Below, piece by piece: positions 30,151 to 38,565 of a stretch of 64,000 bases of DNA. The stretch's first letter is position 1. The number at the start of each line of letters is the position of its first letter. The stretch comes from Clavibacter michiganensis. GTDB lineage: Bacteria > Actinomycetota > Actinomycetes > Actinomycetales > Microbacteriaceae. The DNA is taken from the NCBI RefSeq assembly GCF_021216655.1, contig NZ_CP080437.1:868001-932000 (forward strand), given 5' to 3'. The position numbers and the translations under genes were made by a program. Below the pieces are notes generated by a model, which saw only the letters and a list, made by a program, of their open reading frames with translations, was not told the DNA's origin and did not search any database.

Positions 30151-30193
30151 CATGGGAATCCCATGTGTAGCAGCCGGGGCACTCTGCCGACAA
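30151..30193 (-). promoter_or_regulatory. Promoter with palindrome before the small secreted protein gene
   Basis: On the minus strand TTGTCG (30188-30193) and TACACA (30164-30169) are separated by 18 bases, a good -35/-10 pair. CATGGGATTCCCATG (30151-30165), a perfect 15-base palindrome, follows at the expected transcription start and could bind a repressor. Confidence 0.5.
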
Positions 30194-30264
30194 GCCCTGA
30201 GGCTGGTGTGCGCGTGACCGACACCGGGAGATAACGGGAGCACGAGGGAATGGCCCGAGCATCG

Positions 30265-30732
<468 letters not shown>

Positions 30733-30869
30733 CGGGCTGACGCACGTCACGACGGCCCCGCCACCTCGCCGGACGGGGGGCTGCGGCACGCGCCGGGATA
30801 CTGTCGGAGGATCGCGCGACAGCACGTGTCCCGCCTGGACCGGCAGCCGCCGCGCGGAGGGAGACCACC

Positions 30870-31751
30870 ATGACCACGCAGACCCGCCTCGTCGCCGTCA
30901 CCGGCGTCACCGGCGCCATCGGGGGAGCGGTGGCCCGCCAGCTCGCCGACGCCGGGCTCCCGCAGCGGCTCCTCGCGCGCACGCCGTCGCGCGCGCCCGA
31001 CCTGGCCGACGCCACGGTGCACGAGGTGACGTACGGGGATCGCGCGGCGACTCTCCGGGCGCTCACGGGCGTCGAGATCCTGTTGATGGTGTCGGCCGCC
31101 GAGGACGAGCACCGGCTCGCGCAGCACGTCGCGTTCGTCGACGCGGCGGCGGAAGCCGGCGTCCGCCACGTGGTGTACACGTCCTTCCAGGGCGCGGCCC
31201 CCGACGCGACCTTCACGCTGGCGCGCGACCACCACGCGACCGAGGACCGGATCCGCGCGTCCGGCATGGCCTGGACGTTCCTCCGCGACGCCTTCTACAT
31301 CGACTTCGTCAGCCAGCTCGTCGGCGACGACGGCGTGATCCGCGGCCCCGCCGGCGACGGGCGGGTGGCCGCCGTCACGCGCGCCGACGTCGCCCAGGTG
31401 GCGGCGACGATCCTGCGGGATCCGGAGTCCCACGCGGGTGCCACCTACGAGCTGACGGGGCCGGAGGCGCTGACCATGGCCGAGATCGCGGCGACGGTCG
31501 CGGCAGCCCGGCAGCGGACCGTGACGTACCGGGACGAGACCCTCGAGGAGGCGCGCGCGTCACGTGCGGTGTGGCAGGCGCCCGAGTGGCAGCTGGACGC
31601 CTGGATCAGCACGTACACGGCCATGGCAGCCGGCGAGATGGCGCACGTGAGCGGCGACGTCGAGCGCGTCCTCGGTCGCCGGCCCGTGAGCCTGGCGGAG
31701 TTCCTGGCCTCGGAGGGGCGCGACGAGAGCCGCTCCGCATCAGCTACATGA
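30870..31751 (+). CDS. NmrA-family NAD(P)-binding protein (atypical SDR)
   Basis: A 293-residue Rossmann-fold protein related to NmrA and quinone/NADPH-sensing atypical short-chain dehydrogenases. The dinucleotide-binding motif is VTGVTGAIGGAVARQLADAG near the start. VRHVVYTSFQGAAPDATFTLARDHHATEDRIRASG, a family hallmark, lies around residue 100-135, and LTGPEALTMAEIAA near 195. No catalytic Tyr-x3-Lys is evident. The ATG follows GGAGGGAG. Parts of its C-terminal half are repeated as a decayed copy just upstream. It converges on the nudix gene. Confidence 0.85.
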   Translation: MTTQTRLVAVTGVTGAIGGAVARQLADAGLPQRLLARTPSRAPDLADATVHEVTYGDRAATLRALTGVEILLMVSAAEDEHRLAQHVAFVDAAAEAGVRHVVYTSFQGAAPDATFTLARDHHATEDRIRASGMAWTFLRDAFYIDFVSQLVGDDGVIRGPAGDGRVAAVTRADVAQVAATILRDPESHAGATYELTGPEALTMAEIAATVAAARQRTVTYRDETLEEARASRAVWQAPEWQLDAWISTYTAMAAGEMAHVSGDVERVLGRRPVSLAEFLASEGRDESRSASAT

Positions 31752-31759
31752 CATAACGT

Positions 31760-31786
31760 CGATTATCGGCGCATAGCCGATAGTCG
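31760..31786. terminator. Hairpin between the convergent nmrA-like and nudix genes
   Basis: CGATTATCGGC pairs with GCCGATAGTCG (one G-T pair) across a five-base loop. It is rather A+T-rich for this genome and could also be a protein-binding site. Confidence 0.55.
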
Positions 31787-31809
31787 AGGGAAGCCCCGAT
31801 GGAAGGCCC

Positions 31810-32280
31810 TCACGGCTTCCGCGACAGCACCTCGCGCGTGACCTCCACGAGCTCCGCCGGCTCTAACGGATCCGCCGTCGCAGCGAGCTCGTCGAGCGTG
31901 AACCAGCGGTGCGCATGGATGTCGTCGAACTCGTCGGGCATCCAGTTGTCGGACACCGGCGCGAACGCCGTGGTGCGCACCAGGTAGAACGTCGAGTGGC
32001 CGGTGTCGAGGTCGCCGTCGATGCGCTGTCGCGCGTAGTCGTGCTCCCAGACCGGCTCGCCGACGGACTCGACGCGCAGGCCGGTCTCCTCGAAGAGCTC
32101 GCGGCGGGCGGCCTGGGCGGGTGACTCCCCCGGGTCGATCCCGCCGCCGGGCGTGAGCCAGCGCGGCGGCAGGTCCACGTCCACGGAGTAGTTCGTGAGG
32201 AACAGCAGCAGCCGCTCGCGCTCGTCGACCAGCAGGATGCGCGCGGTGTCGCGGACATGGCGAACGGCCTCGTCGCTCAT
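31810..32280 (-). CDS. Nudix hydrolase
   Basis: Hydrolyses nucleoside diphosphates linked to another group; the substrate is unknown. The 156 residues contain a full Nudix box, GGGIDPGESPAQAARREL continuing FEETGL, matching G-x5-E-x7-REU-x-EE-x-GU at about 47-70. The flanking WLTPGG and the C-terminal HRWFTLDELAA are typical of the ADP-ribose/8-oxo-dGTP type. The ATG overlaps the stop of the peptidase gene (ATGA), so it is the last gene of an SDR-peptidase-nudix operon. Confidence 0.9.
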   Translation of the reverse strand: MSDEAVRHVRDTARILLVDERERLLLFLTNYSVDVDLPPRWLTPGGGIDPGESPAQAARRELFEETGLRVESVGEPVWEHDYARQRIDGDLDTGHSTFYLVRTTAFAPVSDNWMPDEFDDIHAHRWFTLDELAATADPLEPAELVEVTREVLSRKP

Positions 32281-34364
32281 CGCCCGCCGCCGTCGACCGG
32301 CAGGTGCCGGGCCCACCAGTCGAGGATCGCCTCGAAGCGCTGCACGCGGTGGCGCGGCCGACCGGATCGGCTGAGCTCGTGGTCCTCGCCCGGGAAGACG
32401 AGCATCTCGGTCTCGACCCCCGACCGCACGAGCGCCAGGTGGTACCGCTCGGCCTGCGACAGCGGGCAGCGGAGGTCGTCCTCGGAGTGGACGACGAGCG
32501 TCGGCGTGCGCACCTGGTGCGCGAACGCCTGCGGGCTCTGCGCGCGACGCGTCTCCTCGTCGTGGCCCGTGTACTCCTCGCCGAAGAACGTGCCGATGTC
32601 GGACGTGCCGGTGAACAGCTCCGGGTCGAGGAACCCGCGTTCGACGATGGCGCCCTGGAAGCGGTGCTCGTGCGCGATGGTCCACGCGGTGAGGTAGCCG
32701 CCGTAGGAGCCGCCCATGATGCCGGCGCGGGACCCGTCGATGGTGTCGTGCACCGCGATCGCGCCGTCGAGGAAGTCGAGCACGTCGTGCATGTCGACCG
32801 TGCCCATGCGCTCCTTGATGACGCGGCCGTGCTCCTGGCCGTAGCCGGCGGCGCCGCGCGGGTTGCACAGCAGCACCGCGTAGCTGGCGTCGGCGTAGAC
32901 CTGCGCCTCGTCGAAGAGGTGCACGCCGTAGGCGGCGTAGGGCCCGCCGTGGATCACGAGGACGACCGGGTGCGGCCCCTCCCCCTCCGGCAGCACGACC
33001 CAGCCGTGCACCGGGTAGCCGTCGCGGCCCTCGACCACCAGCTCGTGCAGCGGTCGGATCCCCGCGTCGCGCAGCGGTGCGGAGAAGTCCGTGAGCGGGA
33101 CGAGCGCGGAACCGGCGTCGGCGGGGCGGTCGGCGCGGACGAGCGCCAGGTCGCCGTGCGTGCGCGGGTCGGTGAGGGCGACCACGACGGCCCCTCCCCC
33201 GACGCCGACCCCGGTGATCTCGACCTGGTCGTCCACGAGCGCCTCGACGGCGCCATCCGCGGTGACGCGCAGCAGCTGCACGGTGCCGCGCGATCCGTTG
33301 AGCACGAGCACGGCGTCGCGGTCCTCCACCGTGATGCCGCTGCCGCCGAGGTCGACGGTCTCGGCGTCCGTGAGGACGCGCGGCGCGGCGTCGTCGGCGT
33401 CGAGGACGTAGAGCGCGGTGTTGCGGGCGACGAAGTCCACGCCCGACTCCCCGAGGTCCTGAGCCAGCAGGTAGATCCGGCCGCCCTCGACGGACGCGAC
33501 CTCCGCGATGCCGAGCCCGGCCTCGTGCGACACCACGGTGCGGACCTCGGGCACGCCGCTCGAGGCCTCACCGCGAGCGGGGACCGCGACCGCGTAGGCA
33601 CCCGAGAGCAGGTCGTCGTCACGGCCGTCGTGGCGCGAGGCCACGAACAGGACCTCGGACCCGTCGGCGGAGAAGCGCGGCGCGTCGTGGTCGACGGGCT
33701 CGTCGGTGAGGCGGACGACCGGCGGGACACCCGCGCGCTCGGCGGCGGAGGACTTCGCGTCGACGCCGTCGCCGCGCACGGCGGGATCCGCGGCATCCGT
33801 GTAGCCGGACGGCACCGCGGCCACGAAGGGCTCCGCGTCCAGCGCGGGCAGATCCACGAGGAAGAGCTGCGTGTGCCGGTCCGTGGACCAGCCGAGGCCG
33901 TTCGCGAGGTACTTCGTGGTGGCGATGCGGCGGGCGGGCTCCGCCGCGGCCGACACGCCCTCGACGCTCCCGTACCGCCCGGGCTCGGCCACGCGCGAGG
34001 CATAGACGATGCGCGAGCCGTCGGGCGACCAGTCGAACGCGCCGACACCGAGCAGCTCGTCGGTGAGGGCGACCGGCTCGCCGCCGGTCGACCGGACGAC
34101 GTGCAGCTGCGGCGGCCCCTTCGGCTCCGCGCGGAGGAACGCGATGACCGATCCGTCCGGCGAGAGCCGCGGCGCAGTGTCGCGGAAGCCGCGCGTGATG
34201 CGTCGCGGCGGCGCGGACCCGTCGGTGGTCACCTCCCACAGCTGGCCGGTGTACGCGTCGGCGTGCACCCGCGGGCGCGTCACCGAGACGACGGCCAGGC
34301 GGCCGTCGGGCGATACGGCGGGGCGGGAGACGGAGGTGAGGAGGTCGAGATCCGTGGTCTTCAT
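32277..34364 (-). CDS. S9 family prolyl oligopeptidase-like serine peptidase
   Basis: A 695-residue cytosolic peptidase with an N-terminal beta-propeller (repeated SPDG motifs such as AVSPDGRLAVVSV and DWSPDGSRIVYAS) and a C-terminal alpha/beta-hydrolase domain from about residue 430. The nucleophile Ser is in GGSYGGYLTAW near 545, the Asp in VVHSEDDLRCPLSQAE near 630 and the His in PGEDHELSRSG near 665. Relatives are acylaminoacyl peptidases and dipeptidyl peptidases that trim short peptides. No signal peptide. It starts with ATG 39 bases after the SDR gene and overlaps the nudix gene. Confidence 0.9.
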   Translation of the reverse strand: MKTTDLDLLTSVSRPAVSPDGRLAVVSVTRPRVHADAYTGQLWEVTTDGSAPPRRITRGFRDTAPRLSPDGSVIAFLRAEPKGPPQLHVVRSTGGEPVALTDELLGVGAFDWSPDGSRIVYASRVAEPGRYGSVEGVSAAAEPARRIATTKYLANGLGWSTDRHTQLFLVDLPALDAEPFVAAVPSGYTDAADPAVRGDGVDAKSSAAERAGVPPVVRLTDEPVDHDAPRFSADGSEVLFVASRHDGRDDDLLSGAYAVAVPARGEASSGVPEVRTVVSHEAGLGIAEVASVEGGRIYLLAQDLGESGVDFVARNTALYVLDADDAAPRVLTDAETVDLGGSGITVEDRDAVLVLNGSRGTVQLLRVTADGAVEALVDDQVEITGVGVGGGAVVVALTDPRTHGDLALVRADRPADAGSALVPLTDFSAPLRDAGIRPLHELVVEGRDGYPVHGWVVLPEGEGPHPVVLVIHGGPYAAYGVHLFDEAQVYADASYAVLLCNPRGAAGYGQEHGRVIKERMGTVDMHDVLDFLDGAIAVHDTIDGSRAGIMGGSYGGYLTAWTIAHEHRFQGAIVERGFLDPELFTGTSDIGTFFGEEYTGHDEETRRAQSPQAFAHQVRTPTLVVHSEDDLRCPLSQAERYHLALVRSGVETEMLVFPGEDHELSRSGRPRHRVQRFEAILDWWARHLPVDGGGR

Positions 34365-34403
34365 CGGATCGAGCCTAGCCCCGGGTCGTCGCCCGGCCCC
34401 GGG

Positions 34404-35183
34404 TCACTCGGGGCGGAAGCTGCTCGTGTCGCCGACGAGTCGGAGGTGCTCGGCGGGGATCGGGTCGACGACCGCGCGCGCGACCTCGGCCGCGAACTGC
34501 GAGACGTTGTAGAGACCCCCGGACGCCTCCTTGCGCTCCTGGATGGCCTCGGGGTTCATGCGGCTGAGGAGCGTGGCGGTGATGGTGCCCTCGATCATGT
34601 CGCCGGAGACGACGACGAAGCCGATGCCCCGCTCGTCGAGCTCCGGGATGAGCTCACGCAGGGCGTCCTCCCCCGCGCGCTTGCTGCGCGCGACGGCCTC
34701 GTACTCGGGCATCGTCTCGGTGGTGCGGATGAAGTGGGCCTGGTGGCTCGTGACGAAGACGACCCGGCCGCCCTCGGTCAGGAGCGGCAGCGCGCTGCGC
34801 AGGACGTTCAGCTGCGCGTCGCGGTTGAGCGTCATGGCGTAGTCCTCGGCCATGCCGCTCTCCATGCCGCCGGATGCGTTCAGGACGAGCACGTCGAGGC
34901 CGCCGAGCTCGGCGCGGACGGTCTCCATGAGGCGGTCGACGGACTCGTGATCCGTGAGGTCCGCCCCGACCGCGATGGCCTTCGTGCCGCCCTCGACCAG
35001 CTTCGCGACGAGCTTCTCGGCGCGCGCGGCCTTGTTGCGGTAGTTGACGACCACGTCGGCGCCCGCTTCGGCGAGGTACGCGACCGTGTCGGCGCCGATC
35101 CCGCGGGACGAGCCGGTGACGAGCGCGCGGCGGCCGCGGAGCTCGTCGGGGGCGAAGGGGCGGATCTCGTCGACGGTGCTCAC
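34404..35183 (-). CDS. Short-chain dehydrogenase/reductase family oxidoreductase
   Basis: A 259-residue Rossmann-fold oxidoreductase. The cofactor motif is TGSSRGIGADTVAYLAEAG near residue 25, with VVNYRN favouring NADP, and LVLNASGGMESG near 100. The catalytic Ser is in VVFVTSHQAHF. The usual Y-x3-K is not found; the segment reads EYEAVARSKRAGEDAL, with six residues between Tyr and Lys, so activity may differ. The start is GTG. It is the first gene of the operon with the S9 peptidase and nudix hydrolase and divergent from the small membrane protein gene over 178 bases. Confidence 0.82.
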   Translation of the reverse strand: MSTVDEIRPFAPDELRGRRALVTGSSRGIGADTVAYLAEAGADVVVNYRNKAARAEKLVAKLVEGGTKAIAVGADLTDHESVDRLMETVRAELGGLDVLVLNASGGMESGMAEDYAMTLNRDAQLNVLRSALPLLTEGGRVVFVTSHQAHFIRTTETMPEYEAVARSKRAGEDALRELIPELDERGIGFVVVSGDMIEGTITATLLSRMNPEAIQERKEASGGLYNVSQFAAEVARAVVDPIPAEHLRLVGDTSSFRPE

Positions 35184-35361
35184 AGCGGTACTCCTCCAGG
35201 TGTGCGCGCCGTTCGCGCGCGACGGGTCGTCCGGCGAGGGACGGATCGGGACGGGCCGCGCGGGCGGGACACCACGCTGACGGCCAGGAGAGCCTATCGC
35301 CCGCCGTCCCGGCGGTGGGCTAGGTTCGGGTCATCCGGTCCACGGAGCGAGGGAGCAGCGG

Positions 35362-35679
35362 GTGACGGTCCTGCTCGACGACCACGCGTGGATCGTCTGG
35401 CTCGCCCTCGTCGTGACGGCGGTCGTCGTGGAGATGCGGCGGCTCGACCTGATGGGGCTCTCCGGCGGTGCCGCTGCGCTCGCGGGCCTGCTGTCCGGCC
35501 TCGTGGGCGCGCACTGGTGGCTGCAGGCGGTCGTCGCCCTCGTGGCCGCGTCCGCCCTGCTCGGATCCGCGCGACCGGCGCTGCTCCGCGCCCTGCCCGT
35601 CGAGGGCCGCCGCGAGGGCGACGACCTCGGACCGGGCGACCCGGCTGCCACGTCCGACGACGACGGACGGCCCGCGTGA
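35362..35679 (+). CDS. Small membrane protein (NfeD-like)
   Basis: A 105-residue protein with three hydrophobic segments (about 9-23, 32-50 and 53-68) and a charged, disordered tail. The arrangement, with WIVWLALVVTAVVVEMRRLDLMGLSGG at the front, resembles the membrane part of short NfeD-family proteins, but the soluble OB-fold domain is missing. Function unknown. GTG is the only start near a ribosome-binding site (GGGAGCAG). Its stop overlaps the GTG of the GDPD gene, so the two are coupled. Confidence 0.65.
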   Translation: MTVLLDDHAWIVWLALVVTAVVVEMRRLDLMGLSGGAAALAGLLSGLVGAHWWLQAVVALVAASALLGSARPALLRALPVEGRREGDDLGPGDPAATSDDDGRPA

Positions 35680-36465
35680 CGCGCAGCGCCTGGTTCGACG
35701 GCGCAGTGCCCCGCGTCCTCGCGCACCGCGGCTGGACCGGATCCGGTGCCGTGGAGAACACCCTCGATGCCTTCCGCGCGGCGTGGGAGCTCGGCGCGAC
35801 CCATCTCGAGACGGACGTGCACGTCACGGCCGACGGCGCGTGCGTGCTCTGGCACGACGCCGACCTCCGACGCCTCACGGGCCGCCCCGGTCTCGTCCGC
35901 GACGCGACGCTCGAGGAGCTGCGCGCCATCGACCTCGGATCCGGCGCGCGCGTCGCCACGCTCGGCGAGCTGCTCGCGGCCCTGCCCGACGCGCGACTGA
36001 ACATCGACGTCAAGGGCCGGGATGCGCCCGCCGCCGCCGCTCGGGCGATCCGCGACGCCGACGCCGTCGACCGCGTGCTCGTCACGTCGTTCTCGGGTTC
36101 CCGACGGCGACGCGCGCTGGCCCTCCTCCCCGGCGCTGCCACGTCCGCCGACGCGGGTCGCCTCGTCCTCGCGGTCCTCGGCGCGCGGCTCGCGCTCGCG
36201 CCGGTCGTGCGCCTCGCCCTCCGCGGTGTCGACGCCGTGCAGATGCCCTGTCGGGTGATCGGGATCCGCACCGTCTCCCCCGTGATGGTCGGCCGGCTCG
36301 GGCGCGCCGTCCGCGAGGTGCACGTCTGGACGGTGGACGACCCCCGGCGAGATGATCCGCCTGGTCAGGGCCGGGGTCCACGGCATCGTGACCGACCGCG
36401 CCGACCTCGCGCTCGCCGCCATGGGCGACAGGGACTGGGATTCGCCTGGGAACAGGGTGTCCTGA
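35676..36465 (+). pseudogene. Glycerophosphodiester phosphodiesterase, frameshifted
   Basis: Encodes a GDPD-family phosphodiesterase that would release glycerol phosphate from phospholipid head groups. VLAHRGWTGSGAVENTLDAF, LETDVHVTADG and VLWHDADLRRLTG carry the catalytic His and metal ligands. The frame is intact to HVWTVDD. Then a run of five C (36341-36345), where four would keep the frame, shifts the reading. Removing one C restores the expected family ending GEMIRLVRAGVHGIVTDRAD and a stop at 36463-36465, giving 262 residues. Without correction the protein runs on in a wrong frame across rbpA. Sequencing error or true mutation cannot be told apart here. Confidence 0.85.
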
Positions 36466-36525
36466 GAAAGGATCCTCACAGCCGCACGGTTTACAACGGG
36501 GAGTGCATCGCGAGAGGAGACCACC

Positions 36526-36891
36526 ATGGCAGATCGCAGCTTGCGCGGGATGCGGCTCGGGTCCACGAGCCTGCAGAGCGAGGAGGGCGTCAGCTTCTCC
36601 CCCCGGCAGAGGAAGACGTACCGCACGACCGACGGCACCACGTTCGAGGTCGTGTTCTCGGCCGACGCCGAGGTCCCCGAGGTCTGGGAGTCGCCGAAGA
36701 GCGGCTTGGAGGGACGCCTCCTCGACGCGGAGGGCGCGCCCGTCGCCCACGACGAGGTCGAGGCGAAGGTCCCCCGGAGCCACTGGGACATGCTGCTCGA
36801 GCGCCGGACGCGCGCCGAGCTCGAGGAGCTCCTCGAGGAGCGCCTCGCCACCCTCCGCGCGCGGCGCGGTCAGCACCGCATCGGCGCCTGA
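36526..36891 (+). CDS. rbpA: RNA polymerase-binding protein RbpA
   Basis: An actinobacterial transcription factor that binds RNA polymerase and the principal sigma factor and stabilises open promoter complexes. The 121 residues show the N-terminal SLRGMRLGSTSLQSEEGV, the core domain YRTTDGTTFEVVFSADAEVP and the C-terminal basic linker and sigma-interacting region RRTRAELEELLEERL. The core has no cysteines (WESPKSG), so this is a zinc-free form. A GAGAGGAG ribosome-binding site precedes the ATG. It is single, facing lnt across a shared hairpin. Confidence 0.95.
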   Translation: MADRSLRGMRLGSTSLQSEEGVSFSPRQRKTYRTTDGTTFEVVFSADAEVPEVWESPKSGLEGRLLDAEGAPVAHDEVEAKVPRSHWDMLLERRTRAELEELLEERLATLRARRGQHRIGA

Positions 36892-36920
36892 CCCGACCCC
36901 TCCGCTCGCGAACCGTCTAC

Positions 36921-36955
36921 AGGAGCACCCCTCGGCCTCGCCGGGGGGTGCTCCT
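36921..36955. terminator. Hairpin between convergent rbpA and lnt
   Basis: Perfect 11-bp stem AGGAGCACCCC with a 13-base G+C-rich loop, followed by CTGCG. It serves rbpA and probably lnt. Confidence 0.78.
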
Positions 36956-36978
36956 CTGCGTGCGGGCGGCGCGGACCG

Positions 36979-38565
36979 TCAGCGCGCGGTTCGGCGCCCG
37001 CGGCGCCCGAGCGCGATCCCGGAGACGGCCAGAGCGCCGAGGCCGAGGCCCGAGACGAGCCACTCGATGTCGCGACCCACGAGGATCGCTGGCGTGACGA
37101 CGTCGGCGGTCGGCACGTCGACCACCATCGACCCGGCGGTGAACCAGGGCAGCCGGTCGATGTCCCGCCCGTCCGGGCCGACGATCGCGCTGGTGCCGAC
37201 GGTCGAGATGTTGACGACGCTCCGACCCGTCTCGAGCGCCCGCATCCGGGCGATCGCCAGCTGCTGCACGCTCTCGTCGGTGCGCCCGAAGTCGGCGTTG
37301 TTCGACTGGGCGAGGATGAGGCCAGCGCCCTCGTGGACCATGTCGGTCGTCAGCTGGTCGTCGACGATGTCGAAGCAGATCGCGATGCCGGCGGTGACCC
37401 CCGCGACGTCCATCACCTGATCCGTCGTGCCCGGCGTGTACTCGCGCTGGATGAGGCCGATGAGGTCGGGCGCGAACGGCTCCCAGAACGCGCGATCGGG
37501 CACGTACTCGCCGAAGGGCACGGGGTGCTTCTTGTCGTAGTGGTCGGTCGCCCCTCCCCCGGTCCACACGAGCGACTCGTTGTAGTAGCGGCCGTCGCGC
37601 TCGGTGACCGTGCCCACGACGAGCGGGGCGCCGAGGCGCGCGACCACGCGGTCGAGGGCGGCGGCCGAGCCGGGGTCCCGCAGCGGATCCGCATCCGCCG
37701 CGTTCTCGGGCCACACCACCATGTCGACTCCGGCGTCCGACGGGATCTCCGCGGTGGCGGCCAGATGCGCGCGGAGGATGTCGCCGTAGCGCGCGCCGTC
37801 GAAGTACCCGGCCTTCGCGTTCCCCTGCACAGCGGCGACCCGGGTCGTCCCGGTGGTCGTGACGGGGAACGCGGGCACGACGAGCACGAGGGCGACGGCG
37901 ATCCCCGCGACGAGCGAACGGGACGCGCGCCGCACGCGCTCCTCCGCGGCGAGCTCGAGCAGCAGCGCGACGAGGAGGACGAGCACGAAGGACAGGCCGG
38001 AGAGACCGAGCCACGTCACGAGGTGCGCGAACGGGCTCTCCGACTGCGACAGCGACACGCGTCCCCAGGCGAAGCCGCCGTAGGGCCAGACCGCGGAGAT
38101 CGCCTCGCGCGCGGTCCACAGCCCGGCGATCGCGACCGGCAGCAGCACCACGCGGCCGGCGACCGTCGGGAACGCGCGTGGGATCCAGCGCGTCGCCGTC
38201 GCGATGGCGACGGCCCCGGTCGCGACGAAGAGCGACTCCAGGGCGGACAGCGCGATCCACGGCACCGGCCCGAGGTACAGCGACGCCCACTCGATGTGCG
38301 TGAGGTAGAAGGCGAGCCCGGCCACGAGCCCGATGAGGAACGCGGGACCGGGACGTCTGCCGCGCAGCGCGAGGAGCGCGAGGGCGATCCCGGGGAACAC
38401 GAGCGGCCACAGCCCGCGGTCGGGGAACGCCGCGTCCATGACCGGTCCGGACGCCGCGGCGGCGAGGAGCGCACCCCACAGCGGCAACGGCGGACGGACG
38501 GGCTCCGCGGGCGAGGGCATGAGGACGGAGCGCTCCCGACGGGGAGCCCGGGCGAGCGCGGTCAC
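36979..38565 (-). CDS. lnt: Apolipoprotein N-acyltransferase
   Basis: Adds the third fatty acid to the N-terminal cysteine of lipoproteins at the outer face of the membrane. About six transmembrane helices precede a nitrilase-like domain from residue 230, and a final helix follows. The catalytic triad is visible: Glu in VVWPENAADAD, Lys in YDKKHPVPFGEYVP and Cys in GIAICFDIVDD. The GTG at 38565 overlaps the helicase stop (GTGA) and gives 528 residues. The ATG at 38520 (MPSPAEPVRPPLP) is the alternative and loses only basic residues. It is co-transcribed with the upstream helicase. Confidence 0.92.
   Translation of the reverse strand: MTALARAPRRERSVLMPSPAEPVRPPLPLWGALLAAAASGPVMDAAFPDRGLWPLVFPGIALALLALRGRRPGPAFLIGLVAGLAFYLTHIEWASLYLGPVPWIALSALESLFVATGAVAIATATRWIPRAFPTVAGRVVLLPVAIAGLWTAREAISAVWPYGGFAWGRVSLSQSESPFAHLVTWLGLSGLSFVLVLLVALLLELAAEERVRRASRSLVAGIAVALVLVVPAFPVTTTGTTRVAAVQGNAKAGYFDGARYGDILRAHLAATAEIPSDAGVDMVVWPENAADADPLRDPGSAAALDRVVARLGAPLVVGTVTERDGRYYNESLVWTGGGATDHYDKKHPVPFGEYVPDRAFWEPFAPDLIGLIQREYTPGTTDQVMDVAGVTAGIAICFDIVDDQLTTDMVHEGAGLILAQSNNADFGRTDESVQQLAIARMRALETGRSVVNISTVGTSAIVGPDGRDIDRLPWFTAGSMVVDVPTADVVTPAILVGRDIEWLVSGLGLGALAVSGIALGRRGRRTAR

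Noticed and set aside
32304..37097. A 1597-codon open frame on the plus strand
   Set aside because: Most of it is antisense to the S9 peptidase and SDR genes. Only the part from 35676 is real, as the frameshifted GDPD gene.
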